The notes under the pieces were generated by a model that saw nothing but the letters and a program-made list of their open reading frames with translations, was not told the DNA's origin and made no database searches. From Rhodospirillales bacterium (GTDB lineage: Bacteria; Pseudomonadota; Alphaproteobacteria; ATCC43930; CGMCC-115725): a stretch of DNA of 64,000 nucleotides. The position numbers and the translations under genes were made by a program. Position 1 is the stretch's first letter, and every line of letters begins with the position of its first letter. This document shows positions 35,717-45,697 of the stretch, piece after piece. Where the stretch lies: NCBI GenBank assembly GCA_027315365.1, contig DAHUYF010000156.1, positions 1-64,000 of the forward strand, given 5' to 3'.

Positions 35717-36988
35717 TCAGTCCGCGTCATCGTCTTCGGCGCGGATGACGCCGCGCCGGATTGCACCCGCGCCGAGGCGTCGGCGCACCGCCTCGGCGCC
35801 GGCAGCCAGCCGGGCGCCGGGATCGGCGGCGAAGAGATCGGGAGGGTCGGCAAGCGCCGCCTCGGCCAGGCGATCGGCGCCGATGCCGATCAGGCGGAAG
35901 GCGGTGCCGTCGGCCGCCGCGCGCAGCAGCGGCAACGCGGCACGATAGAGCGTTTCGGCGCGCTGCGTCGGGTCGGCGAGCTGGCGCGAACGGCTCAGGA
36001 CGCGGAAGTCGCCGGTCTTCAGCTTCAGCGTCACCGCTGCCGCCGCGCGTCCGGCACGCTCGAGGCGCAGCGCGAGGCTGGCGCAGAGCGGCTGCAGCTG
36101 CTCGGCCAGCCCGTCGAGGCGCGCGATGTCGCGCGTGAAAGTGGTCTCGACCGAAATGCTCTTCATCGGCGCGTCGGGATCGACCGGACGGTCGTCCTCG
36201 CCGCGGGCGAAGCGTGCGAGCCGACGTCCGATGGCGCCATAGCGCGCGGTCAGCTCGTGCTCGCTGCGCTGGCGCAGCTCGGCGATCGTGCTGATGCCGT
36301 CGCGCGCCAGCTTCTGCTGCAGCGCCGCGCCGACGCCCCAGATCAGGCCGACCGAGCGGGGGGCGAGAAAATCCATCGCCTCGCCGCGGCCGAGCACGGC
36401 GAAGCCGCGCGGCTTGTCTAGATCGGAGGCGATCTTCGCCAGGAACTTGTTGTAGGAGAGCCCGATCGACGCGGTGACGCCGATCTCGCGCTCGATGCGC
36501 CGGGCGAGGAGCGCCAGGGTGCGTGCCGCCGGTCCGCCATGGACGCGTTCGGTGCCGGCGAGATCGAGAAACGCCTCGTCGACCGACAGCGGCTGCACCA
36601 GCGGCGTGGTCGCTTGCATGAGCTCCCGGACCGCGCGCCCGACGGCGCGGTATTTCGCCATGTCGGGACGGATCACCACCGCGTCGGGGCAGGCCTTCAG
36701 CGCCTTGAACATCGGCATCGCGGAGCGGATGCCGGAAAGCCGCGCGACATAGCAGCAGGCGAGCACGACGCCGCGCGTGCCGCCGCCGACGATCACCGGC
36801 CGGTCGAGCAGCTCCGGGTGGTCGCGCTTCTCGACACTGGCATAGAAGGCGTCGCAATCGATATGCGCCAGCGACAGGCTCGCCAGCTCCGCATGGGCAA
36901 CCAGCCGCGGCGAGCCGCATTGCGCGCAGCGACCGCCTGCCGGCAGCGCTGCGGCCAAGGCGGCGCAATCGCGGCAGAGCGCGGTCAT
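35717..36988 (-). CDS. dinB: DNA polymerase IV with N-terminal zinc-ribbon-like extension
   Basis: A 423-residue Y-family translesion polymerase. The catalytic motifs are AHIDCDAFYASVEKRDHPEL (residues 41-60) and PLSVDEAFLDLAGTERVHG, with the helix-hairpin-helix region SVGLIWGVGAALQQKLARDG and a little-finger domain at the C-terminus. The first 35 residues carry two CxxC pairs (C5/C8, C21/C24), a likely zinc ribbon found in a subset of alphaproteobacterial DinB proteins. No beta-clamp motif is obvious at the extreme C-terminus. Its ATG overlaps the stop of the ROK kinase gene (ATGA). Confidence 0.9.
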   Translation of the reverse strand: MTALCRDCAALAAALPAGGRCAQCGSPRLVAHAELASLSLAHIDCDAFYASVEKRDHPELLDRPVIVGGGTRGVVLACCYVARLSGIRSAMPMFKALKACPDAVVIRPDMAKYRAVGRAVRELMQATTPLVQPLSVDEAFLDLAGTERVHGGPAARTLALLARRIEREIGVTASIGLSYNKFLAKIASDLDKPRGFAVLGRGEAMDFLAPRSVGLIWGVGAALQQKLARDGISTIAELRQRSEHELTARYGAIGRRLARFARGEDDRPVDPDAPMKSISVETTFTRDIARLDGLAEQLQPLCASLALRLERAGRAAAAVTLKLKTGDFRVLSRSRQLADPTQRAETLYRAALPLLRAAADGTAFRLIGIGADRLAEAALADPPDLFAADPGARLAAGAEAVRRRLGAGAIRRGVIRAEDDDAD

Positions 36989-37893
36989 GGCGTCTCGTCG
37001 GGGCCCCACAGCCAGGCCGCGCCGCGCACGCCGCTGGCATCGCCGTGGCGCGGCGGCACCAGCCGGGTCGCGACCCTGTCCGAAAAGACATAGGAGCCCC
37101 AGAGCTGCGGAACCCGCCGGTAGAGCCGGTCGATGCGACCGAGGCCGCCGCCGAGCACGACGGTCTCGGGATCGAGCAGATTGATCACCGTGGAGAGCGC
37201 GCGGGCGAGCCGGTCCTCGTAGCGCATCAGGCTCGCGGTCGCTGCCGCGTCGCCGGCGGCGGCGCGTCCGGCGATGGCGGCGGCGTCGAGCGCCTGCCCG
37301 GTCGCCCGGCGATGGTCGAGCGCCAGGCCCGGGCCCGACAGGAAGGTCTCGATGCAGCCATGCTTGCCGCAATAGCAGCGCGGACCCGGCCGTTCGTCGT
37401 CGCCGGGCCAGGGGAGGGGCGAATGGCCCCACTCGCCGGCGATGGCGTTGGCGCCGGTCAGCAGCGTCTTGTCGATGACGATGCCGCCGCCGACGCCGGT
37501 GCCGAGGATGACGCCGAACGCCGAGGCGGCGTCGGCGGCCGCGCCGTCGATCGCCTCGGACAGCGCGAAGCAATTTGCGTCATTGGCGAATCGCAGCGGA
37601 CGGTCCAGCGCCGTGGCGAGGTCGCGATCGAACGGCCGGCCGATCAGCCAGGTCGAGTTGGCGTTGCGGACCAGCCCGGTGGCCGGCGACAGCGTGCCCG
37701 GGATGCCGACGCCGACCGTGCAGCGTTGGCCGAGAGAGGCCTCGATCTCGGCCACGAGGCGGCGCACTGCCTCTATCGTGCCGGCGTAGTCGCCCGTCGG
37801 AGTTGTGATTCGTCTTTTAAGTTCGATTTTTCCGTGCGGATTGAGGGCCGCCGCCTCGATCTTCGTACCCCCGAGATCAACCCCGATGCGCAT
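36985..37893 (-). CDS. ROK family sugar kinase
   Basis: A 302-residue hexokinase-like kinase. The phosphate motif is VDLGGTKIE at the N-terminus, the catalytic aspartate is D105 (FANDANCFA), and zinc is bound by H157 with C173, C175 and C180 (CYCGKHGCIE). The length and the NSTWLIGRPF segment fit fructokinase/glucokinase-type ROK enzymes (Mak-like) rather than NagC regulators, since no helix-turn-helix is present. It overlaps dinB by 4 bp, an unusual functional pairing, and is divergent from divK. Confidence 0.87.
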   Translation of the reverse strand: MRIGVDLGGTKIEAAALNPHGKIELKRRITTPTGDYAGTIEAVRRLVAEIEASLGQRCTVGVGIPGTLSPATGLVRNANSTWLIGRPFDRDLATALDRPLRFANDANCFALSEAIDGAAADAASAFGVILGTGVGGGIVIDKTLLTGANAIAGEWGHSPLPWPGDDERPGPRCYCGKHGCIETFLSGPGLALDHRRATGQALDAAAIAGRAAAGDAAATASLMRYEDRLARALSTVINLLDPETVVLGGGLGRIDRLYRRVPQLWGSYVFSDRVATRLVPPRHGDASGVRGAAWLWGPDETP

Positions 37894-38059
37894 CGCGACC
37901 GGCCCCGCTCTGACATGATCCGCAAAAGTTACGAAATCTTAAGGTAAACCAAACTATAGGTATCGAAGCGCGGGAAGGCATGAGATTGTGAGGCCGCCGA
38001 AGGTGGGGGCCCGTGTTGCGGCGGTTTCGCTCTTGTCACGAGAACGCAAGGATCTTCCA

Positions 38060-38425
38060 ATGAGCAAACGGGTTCTCATCGTCGAGGACAACGACCTCAA
38101 CATGAAGCTCTTCCACGACCTCCTGGAAGCGCATGGCTACGCCACGCTGCAGACCAAGGACGGCATGGAGGCGTTGAAGCTGGCGCGCCAGCACCATCCT
38201 GACCTCATCCTCATGGACATTCAATTGCCCGAGGTATCCGGCCTCGAGGTGACGAAGTGGATCAAGGAGGATGACGACCTCAAGACGATCCCGATCATCG
38301 CCGTCACCGCCTTTGCCATGAAGGGCGACGAGGAGAAGATCCGGGAAGGCGGCTGCGAAGCCTATATCGCCAAGCCGATCTCGGTCGCCAATTTCCTGCA
38401 AACCGTCGAACGCTTCCTGAGCTGA
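38060..38425 (+). CDS. divK: Single-domain response regulator DivK
   Basis: A 121-residue receiver-only protein. The acidic pocket is E9/D10, the phosphoacceptor is D53 ([11 protein letters not shown]), with T84 (AVTAFAM) and K107 (YIAKPIS) completing the site. The sequence and the 121-residue length match DivK, which in Caulobacter relatives controls the DivL-CckA-CtrA cell-cycle pathway through PleC and DivJ. pleD follows 10 bp later, the same order as in other alphaproteobacteria. The ATG at 38060 is chosen from homologous starts ([14 protein letters not shown]). Confidence 0.93.
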   Translation: MSKRVLIVEDNDLNMKLFHDLLEAHGYATLQTKDGMEALKLARQHHPDLILMDIQLPEVSGLEVTKWIKEDDDLKTIPIIAVTAFAMKGDEEKIREGGCEAYIAKPISVANFLQTVERFLS

Positions 38426-38435
38426 GAGCGAGCCC

Positions 38436-39830
38436 ATGTCGGCGCGCGTGCTGGTCGTCGATGACGTCGAAGTGAACGTCCGATTGCTCGATGCCAAGCT
38501 GTCGAGCGAGTACTTCACCGTGATCACCGCCTCGGGCGGGCGCGAGGCGCTGGAGCTGGCGCGCAACGAACATCCCGACATCATCCTGCTCGACGTCATG
38601 ATGCCGGAGATGGACGGCTTCGATGTCTGCCGCAGGCTAAAGAGCGACCCCTCCACCGCGGACATTCCGGTGGTGATGGTGACGGCGCTGTCGGAAGTAT
38701 CCGATCGGGTGCGCGGGCTGCAGGCCGGCGCCGACGATTTTCTCACCAAGCCGGTCAACGACGTGGCTCTCTTCGCCCGCGTGCGCTCGCTGGTACGGCT
38801 GAAGCGCATGACCGAAGAATGGCGGCTGCGCGAAGAGGTCTATGGCCGGTTCGACAATGTCATCGCGGAGCCCCGGCGCGCCGAGGATCTGACGGCGGCG
38901 CGGGTCGTGCTGTGGGAGGAGAGCGGATTTGCCGCCGAGCGCGTCAGCGAGATGCTGCAGGCGGTCGCCGCGGCGGTGCTGCGCCCGACCGCGCCCGAGC
39001 AGCTGCCCGATATGGCCGACGGTTCGGTCGATCTGGTGATCCTGAGCCTCGCGGGCCAGCAGGACGCGCTGCGCCTGGTGGCGCAGCTGCGCGCCAACGA
39101 GGCGAGCCGGCTGGTGCCGATCCTGCTGGTCGCCGACGGCGACGAACTGCCGCGGCTCGCCAAGGGGTTGGACCTCGGCGCCAACGACTACATCGTGCGG
39201 CCGCTGGACAAGAACGAGCTCACCGCGCGCGCGCGTACCCAGATCCGGCGCAAGCGGCTGCAGGACCGGTTGCAGGACAACTATCAGCGCAGCCTGGCGC
39301 TGGCGCTCACCGACAGCCTTACCGGGCTCTACAACCGCCGCTACCTGATGGCCCATCTCGACGGCTTGATGAGGCGCGCCGCCGACGGCGCCCAGGGGCC
39401 GGCGGTGCTGATGCTCGATATCGACTACTTCAAGCGCGTCAACGACGAGCACGGCCATACCGCCGGCGACGCCGTGCTGCGCGAGGTGGCGGGCCGCATC
39501 GCTCGTCACGTGCGCGGCTTCGACCTCGTGGCGCGCTATGGCGGAGAGGAATTCGTCGTCGTCATGCCGGAGACGCAGCTCGCGGTTGCGGCGATGGTGG
39601 CGGAAAGACTGCGTTCCGTCGTCGCCGCCAAGCCGGTCGCGCTGGGCGAGGGAATGGGCGAGCTCAACCTGACGATCAGCGTCGGCCTCGCGGTGACGCG
39701 CGAGGGCGGCGATAGCGCCGCGGGGGTGCTGCAACGCGCCGACAAGGCGCTCTATGACGCCAAGGCCCGCGGCCGCAACTGCGTGTCCGGTTCGGTGGCG
39801 GAAATCCTGCCGGTGAGCCAGGCCTCTTAA
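38436..39830 (+). CDS. pleD: PleD-type response regulator diguanylate cyclase (REC-REC-GGDEF)
   Basis: A 464-residue protein with a first receiver (phosphoacceptor D53 in LLDVMMPEMDG), a second, degenerate receiver adaptor (about residues 150-270) and a GGDEF domain (about 290-455). The catalytic motif is GGEEF, preceded by the inhibitory site RGFD and the five residues LVARY, exactly the PleD spacing. Phosphorylation-driven dimerisation and c-di-GMP synthesis at the cell pole are known for the family. It is in an operon with divK and ends at a strong terminator. Confidence 0.93.
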   Translation: MSARVLVVDDVEVNVRLLDAKLSSEYFTVITASGGREALELARNEHPDIILLDVMMPEMDGFDVCRRLKSDPSTADIPVVMVTALSEVSDRVRGLQAGADDFLTKPVNDVALFARVRSLVRLKRMTEEWRLREEVYGRFDNVIAEPRRAEDLTAARVVLWEESGFAAERVSEMLQAVAAAVLRPTAPEQLPDMADGSVDLVILSLAGQQDALRLVAQLRANEASRLVPILLVADGDELPRLAKGLDLGANDYIVRPLDKNELTARARTQIRRKRLQDRLQDNYQRSLALALTDSLTGLYNRRYLMAHLDGLMRRAADGAQGPAVLMLDIDYFKRVNDEHGHTAGDAVLREVAGRIARHVRGFDLVARYGGEEFVVVMPETQLAVAAMVAERLRSVVAAKPVALGEGMGELNLTISVGLAVTREGGDSAAGVLQRADKALYDAKARGRNCVSGSVAEILPVSQAS

Positions 39831-39866
39831 GGCCCGCCGTCCCGGGCGCTCCCTCCGGAAACAAAA

Positions 39867-39897
39867 AAGCCGCCCTCGCCGGGGCGGCTTCTTTTTT
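39867..39897. terminator. Bidirectional Rho-independent terminator (pleD / rpmG)
   Basis: AAGCCGCCC (39867-39875) pairs with GGGCGGCTT (39882-39890) around a 6-nt loop, followed by CTTTTTT on the plus strand and an equivalent A-run (39863-39868) that gives U-residues on the minus strand. It serves both convergent genes. Confidence 0.9.
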
Positions 39898-39911
39898 ACA
39901 TCGGCGGCGCG

Positions 39912-40079
39912 CTACTTGATCTTCGATTCCTTGAAGACGACGTGCTTGCGCGCGACCGGATCGTATTTCTTGAGCTCGATCTTCTCGGTTTTCGCGCGGG
40001 GATTTTTCTTGGTTACGTAATAGTAACCGGTGTCCGCGCTGCTCACGAGCTTGATCAAGACGGTGTTGGACTTGGCCAT
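39912..40079 (-). CDS. rpmG: 50S ribosomal protein L33
   Basis: A 55-residue basic protein, [20 protein letters not shown] followed by [20 protein letters not shown], that matches L33 of alphaproteobacteria over its full length. It lacks the CxxC zinc motifs of the C+ form. The ATG at 40079 follows AAGGGA. It has a clear own promoter and a shared terminator, so it is probably monocistronic. Confidence 0.96.
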   Translation of the reverse strand: MAKSNTVLIKLVSSADTGYYYVTKKNPRAKTEKIELKKYDPVARKHVVFKESKIK

Positions 40080-40106
40080 GGCCTGTATCCCTTGAGGCGA
40101 GCGGGC

Positions 40107-40134
40107 ACCATAGCGCGCCACCGGCGGCTGTCAA
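40107..40134 (-). promoter_or_regulatory. Sigma-70-type promoter for rpmG
   Basis: On the minus strand TTGACA (40134-40129), a 16-bp spacer and TATGGT (40112-40107) form a strong promoter, placing the start about 20 bp before the rpmG ATG at 40079. Confidence 0.65.
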
Positions 40135-40211
40135 GCGCGCTACCGGCGGGAACCTCGACGAAAAACCGGATGTTGAGCAACCATCGGCACCACCAGCCAA
40201 AGGGTATTTCC

Positions 40212-41093
40212 ATGCGTATCGGGGTCGTCGGCATCATCGCCTTGGGTATGCTTACCGCCGCTTGCGGTAGCAATACGACACAACGCACCGCCACCGCCAG
40301 CCTGACCGGCATAGGCGTCGGCGCTGCGGTCGGCGGTCCCATCGGCGCCTTGGTCGGCGGCGTGGCCGGCGCCGCCGGCGGCGCGATGATGCCGGAGGGC
40401 GCCGACACGATCGCCGAGAACGCGCTCCACCAGGAGCGCACCGCCGGACGCAGCACGCTGCGCGACGCCGGCCTGGCGCCGGCGGCGGGATCGTCGCAGG
40501 CGCCTCAGGCGCAGGCCTCCCAGACGCCGGCGGGCGAGCAACTGCGCCAGGCGCAGTCCGAGCTCAAGCAGCAGGGTCTCTACAAGGGCAAGGTCGACGG
40601 CATTCTCGGGCCGAAGACGAAGAACGCGCTCACCGCCTACCAGAAGCGCGAGGGCCTGCAACAGACCGCCAGCCTCGATCACGACACGCTCCAGCGTCTC
40701 GGCCTCGCCGCGGCGCCCATGGCGAGCGGCACCTCGGCCGCCACGGCGAACGGCACCTCGACGCCGCCGACGTCGGAGCTCGGCCCCTCCGATCTGCGCA
40801 CTCGGCTCCAGCAGCAGGGCTACAGCGACGTCAGCAACATCAAGCGCAATTCCGACAATAGCTGGAACGTCCAGGCGCGGCGCGGCGGCCAGGAGATGGC
40901 GCTGCGCGTCGATGGGCAAAGCGGGCGCGTGCTCTCCCAGCATGAGCTCGTCGCGGCCGGCCAGCCGCAGCCGTCGAACGCGCCGCCCGCGGCCGACAGC
41001 GGCTCGTCGAATTCGACCAATGCCGGCTCCGACAACAACAGCGGCAACAACCCCGGTACCGGCGACACCGGCAACAACCCGTCCGGCCACTGA
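40212..41093 (+). CDS. Lipoprotein with glycine-zipper and peptidoglycan-binding domains
   Basis: A 293-residue protein starting MRIGVVGIIALGMLTAACGS, a lipobox signal peptide. Residues 31-62 form a glycine-zipper (TGIGVGAAVGGPIGALVGGV then AGAAGGAM), residues about 108-160 a PG_binding_1 domain (LRQAQSELKQQGLYKGKVDG then ILGPKTKNALTAYQKREGL), and residues about 200-250 a PepSY-like or YMGG-like segment (RLQQQGYSDVSNIKRNSDNS). The C-terminus is a low-complexity tail rich in N, S and G. It is probably anchored to the outer membrane and binds the cell wall. The gene ends just before repeat copy 2. Confidence 0.78.
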   Translation: MRIGVVGIIALGMLTAACGSNTTQRTATASLTGIGVGAAVGGPIGALVGGVAGAAGGAMMPEGADTIAENALHQERTAGRSTLRDAGLAPAAGSSQAPQAQASQTPAGEQLRQAQSELKQQGLYKGKVDGILGPKTKNALTAYQKREGLQQTASLDHDTLQRLGLAAAPMASGTSAATANGTSTPPTSELGPSDLRTRLQQQGYSDVSNIKRNSDNSWNVQARRGGQEMALRVDGQSGRVLSQHELVAAGQPQPSNAPPAADSGSSNSTNAGSDNNSGNNPGTGDTGNNPSGH

Positions 41094-41098
41094 ACGGC

Positions 41099-41178
41099 CC
41101 TCCTCGTGTAGCGGTTTCGACATTTGATCCCCGATCATGTGTCGAAGCCGCAACACCACCCTTTGCGTTTGCCGGTGT
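41099..41178. repeat. Dispersed intergenic repeat, copy 2
   Basis: Ungapped match to 33888-33967 (70 of 80 positions). The dyad GCGGTTTCGACA / TGTCGAAGCCGC (41111-41122 and 41139-41150) pairs over 12 bp with a single G-U pair. Like copy 1 it sits between convergent genes (peptidoglycan-binding lipoprotein and ftsH), but it lacks the adjoining 22-bp palindrome. Confidence 0.75.
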
Positions 41179-41200
41179 CGGATCATTGGCGGCGGCGCAG

Positions 41201-43033
<1,833 letters not shown>

Positions 43034-43157
43034 CGGCTGTCTCCCATGCCTTGCGCTACATGGTACACCAGCCCCGATCCGCCAGCCATGCGGCCGCCCG
43101 AAAGGAAAAATTAACCAACCCGGCACAAGCTCGCGACATGCAATGCCGGAGTTTTTC

Positions 43158-44069
43158 ATGACGCTTCTCGTCAGCGGTGTGGTCACGCTGTCCAACGGCC
43201 CGGCGCGATGCCAGATCGCCCCCGGCGCGGGCGGCGCGGTTGCCGGCTTCTGGTGGGAGACCGGCGGTCGCCGTCTCGATTGGCTGCGCCCGGCCTCGCC
43301 TGCGGCGGTGGCGCGTGGCGATGCCGGCGAGATGGCGTCGTTTCCGCTGGTGCCCTATGGCAGCCGCATTCGCGACGCGCGTTTCCGGTTTTGCGGCCGC
43401 GAGGTCGTCGAGACGCCGGCCGACGGGCCCCGGCGCCATGCGCTGCACGGCCATGGCTGGCGGCAGCCTTGGGCGGTGACCGACCACGCCGACGACCGGC
43501 TGGTGCTCGAATACGATCACCCCGCCGACGCCTGGCCGTGGCCTTATCGCGCCCGGCAGAGCTTCGCCCTCACGCCGCAGGCGCTGGAGATCACGCTCGA
43601 GATCGAGAACCGGTCGGACGCGCTGATGCCCGCCGGCCTGGGATTTCATCCCTTCTTCCCGCGCACGCCCGAGGCGACGATTGCCGCGCGCACGAGCGGC
43701 GTGTGGCTCACCGACGCCGATCTGCTGCCGCGCGAACATGCCGCCGTGCCGTCGGACTGGGATCTCACCGGTGGCCGCCGTGTCGCCGATCTCGCGCTCG
43801 ACAACGTCTTCACCGGCTGGGCTGGCGAGGCGGTGGTGACCTGGCCCGAGCGCGCGGCGCGGCTCCACCTCGGCGCCACGCAGCCGCTGCTGTCGTTTCT
43901 CGTGCTCTATACGCCGCGCGAACGCGACTTCTTCTGCGTAGAGCCGGAAAGCCACGTCACCGACGCGATCAATCTCGCGCGCGAGGGTGTGGCCGAGACC
44001 GGGCTGCGCGTGCTGGCGCCCGATGCGCGGCGTGCCGCCCGCATGAGCCTGCGGCCGGAGCTCTTCTAG
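43158..44069 (+). CDS. Aldose 1-epimerase family protein
   Basis: A 303-residue galactose-mutarotase-like beta-sandwich enzyme that interconverts sugar anomers. The substrate residues are visible: arginine in YGSRIRDARF, histidines in HALHGHGWRQPW and GFHPFFP, and the catalytic glutamate in FCVEPESHVTDAIN. The ATG at 43158 is preferred over 43143 because GGAG lies six bases before it. It is divergent from ftsH and stands alone; the sugar is unknown. Confidence 0.87.
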   Translation: MTLLVSGVVTLSNGPARCQIAPGAGGAVAGFWWETGGRRLDWLRPASPAAVARGDAGEMASFPLVPYGSRIRDARFRFCGREVVETPADGPRRHALHGHGWRQPWAVTDHADDRLVLEYDHPADAWPWPYRARQSFALTPQALEITLEIENRSDALMPAGLGFHPFFPRTPEATIAARTSGVWLTDADLLPREHAAVPSDWDLTGGRRVADLALDNVFTGWAGEAVVTWPERAARLHLGATQPLLSFLVLYTPRERDFFCVEPESHVTDAINLAREGVAETGLRVLAPDARRAARMSLRPELF

Positions 44070-44130
44070 CGGAGCTGCGGTTCCGGCGGGCGATGCGTGC
44101 ACGCCGCGCAACCCGCCCGGCGGCGTATTT

Positions 44131-44811
44131 TCAGCCGCGCCCCTGCCTCCGGGTCGCGGTCTCCGCCGCGACCGCGAGTGCCAGCCGCAGCGCCCGCTCC
44201 ATCACCGCATGGTCCATCGAGGCGAGGTCGGCGCGCTGATGGATGTCGAGCCGACCGGCGCGCGCCTCGGCGAGCATCTCCGCCACCTGCTCGGGGAGAT
44301 AGGGGAGGTGGATGAAGCCGCAGGGGATATGCCAGCCGCGCCGTTCGACCGCGGCGAGCAGCGTGTAGAGCGCGGCGTTGCAAAGAAAGGCGCCGGCGGT
44401 GGCGGAGAGCCGCACGGGAATGCCGGCGGCGAGCAGTGCCTGCTCGATGGCGCGCAGCGGCAGCGTCGCGGCGAGCGCCGTGGTTCCCGCCGGGGCGATC
44501 GCCGCGTCCTCGAGGCGGGCGCCGGCGTTATCGGCGATCTCGAAATTCGCCAGGTTCAGACCGAAGCGCTCGAGCCGGATCATCGGCTCGCCGGGCCAGA
44601 GTCCGAGCGCGATGACCAGCCGTGGCCGCACCTGGTCGAGCATCGCCTCGAGCCGCGCGCCGAGCCCGGCGAAGGCCACCGGCAGGCTGCGGCCGACGAT
44701 GTCGAAGCCGCCGATGCGCGCGCCGTCGAGCGCCAAAGCCAGCTTTGCCGAGGGGTTCGCCGCGCGGCCGCCATAGGGCTCGAAGCCGGTGATGAGCGCG
44801 GTCTCGGCCAT
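44131..44811 (-). CDS. pcp: Pyroglutamyl-peptidase I (pyrrolidone-carboxylate peptidase)
   Basis: A 226-residue cysteine peptidase (C15) that removes N-terminal pyroglutamate. It begins LITGFEPYGGRAANPSAKLA, and the catalytic triad is E81 (RLERFGLNLANF), C144 (ATAGAFLCNAALY) and H168 (GFIHLPYLPEQ). The start at 44811 is chosen because the family motif begins within the first ten residues. It is convergent with the aldose epimerase and divergent from the YkoP-like gene. Confidence 0.9.
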   Translation of the reverse strand: MAETALITGFEPYGGRAANPSAKLALALDGARIGGFDIVGRSLPVAFAGLGARLEAMLDQVRPRLVIALGLWPGEPMIRLERFGLNLANFEIADNAGARLEDAAIAPAGTTALAATLPLRAIEQALLAAGIPVRLSATAGAFLCNAALYTLLAAVERRGWHIPCGFIHLPYLPEQVAEMLAEARAGRLDIHQRADLASMDHAVMERALRLALAVAAETATRRQGRG

Positions 44812-44954
44812 GCGGAATCCCCGTGAAAGATCGTCCCTCCGGTCATCTTGGCGGGTGAAAACCGCGAGGGTCAACCCGCGCCGCGGGGGGCCGCATTTCC
44901 GCGCCGAGCAACCCCTGGAATGCGCCCAACCAGAAATCACATTTCATGCGGGAA

Positions 44955-44998
44955 CCACGATCGGCCTGCTGCCGATTGTGGATCGTGGATAGTCCACG
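44955..44998. other. Two hairpins in the leader of the YkoP-like gene
   Basis: CCACGATCGGC (44955-44965) pairs with GCCGATTGTGG (44971-44981) over 11 bp with one G-U, loop CTGCT; directly after it CGTGGA-TAG-TCCACG (44984-44998) forms a 6-bp hairpin. They lie 22-65 bp upstream of the GTG at 45020 and could control its expression. Confidence 0.45.
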
Positions 44999-45019
44999 TG
45001 CCGCAAAGGAGCTGCGGGG

Positions 45020-45667
45020 GTGGCATATCTGGATCTTGGCTGGGCGGTGCGCGGAGTCGACTCCCTGTTGCGGCTGCGGCACGGCATCGAGGAATTCACC
45101 GCGGACGAGGAATGCGTCTTCCGCGTCTCGCGCGAGTTGGCGGGCCGGAGGGTGTCGCTGTCCGACGGCACCGAAATCGCCGAAGGCGCGCCCGTGCTGC
45201 ATCTCCACTTCTGGAACGAGCATTTGCCGCTGATGCCCAGCGAGGGGCCGAGCCCGGCCTGGGCTGCGCGGCTCAAGCGCCGCATGCGCGCCTCGCTCGG
45301 GGCGGTGGCGACCTATCTCGAGGGCGAGCCGACGCTTGACGCGGTCACGGCGCTGCACGGCGACCCTCCCTTCGGCAGCCGGCTGGGCGCCGTGCAGATG
45401 GCGCGCACCGCGCATCGTTTCGGCTTCGACGTGATCGAGGCCGATGCCTCGCGCGAATGGCGCGAGCACATCCATATCGTGTTCGACAGCCTGCTGCTCT
45501 GGGGGCTCGCCTATGCGTTCAACCCGGCCGGGCTCAAGACCAAGCGGCTGCTCCGCCAACGGCATCAACTCTGGATTTCCCGGCGCAAGCTGCTGCTGCG
45601 CTATGGCCGTGGGCTCGGTCTCGCCGGAGATCACCGTGCGCAGCCGACGCGGCGGACGGAGTCCTAG
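45020..45667 (+). CDS. YkoP-like domain protein
   Basis: A 215-residue soluble protein. The pattern LRLRHGIEEFTADEECVFRV, LSDGTEIAEGAPVLHLHFWN, EHLPLMPSEGPSPAWAARLK and LGAVQMARTAHRFGFDVIEA is that of the YkoP-like domain (named after Bacillus YkoP), whose function is not established; relatives are sometimes fused to or beside polysaccharide deacetylases or glycosyltransferases. The C-terminus has LKTKRLLRQRHQLWISRRKL, a strongly basic stretch. GTG 45020 follows AAAGGAG. The phosphatase gene starts 30 bp later, so they probably form an operon. Confidence 0.68.
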   Translation: MAYLDLGWAVRGVDSLLRLRHGIEEFTADEECVFRVSRELAGRRVSLSDGTEIAEGAPVLHLHFWNEHLPLMPSEGPSPAWAARLKRRMRASLGAVATYLEGEPTLDAVTALHGDPPFGSRLGAVQMARTAHRFGFDVIEADASREWREHIHIVFDSLLLWGLAYAFNPAGLKTKRLLRQRHQLWISRRKLLLRYGRGLGLAGDHRAQPTRRTES

Positions 45668-45697
45668 GCGTACTGGACCGCGGCACCCGGCTGCGCT

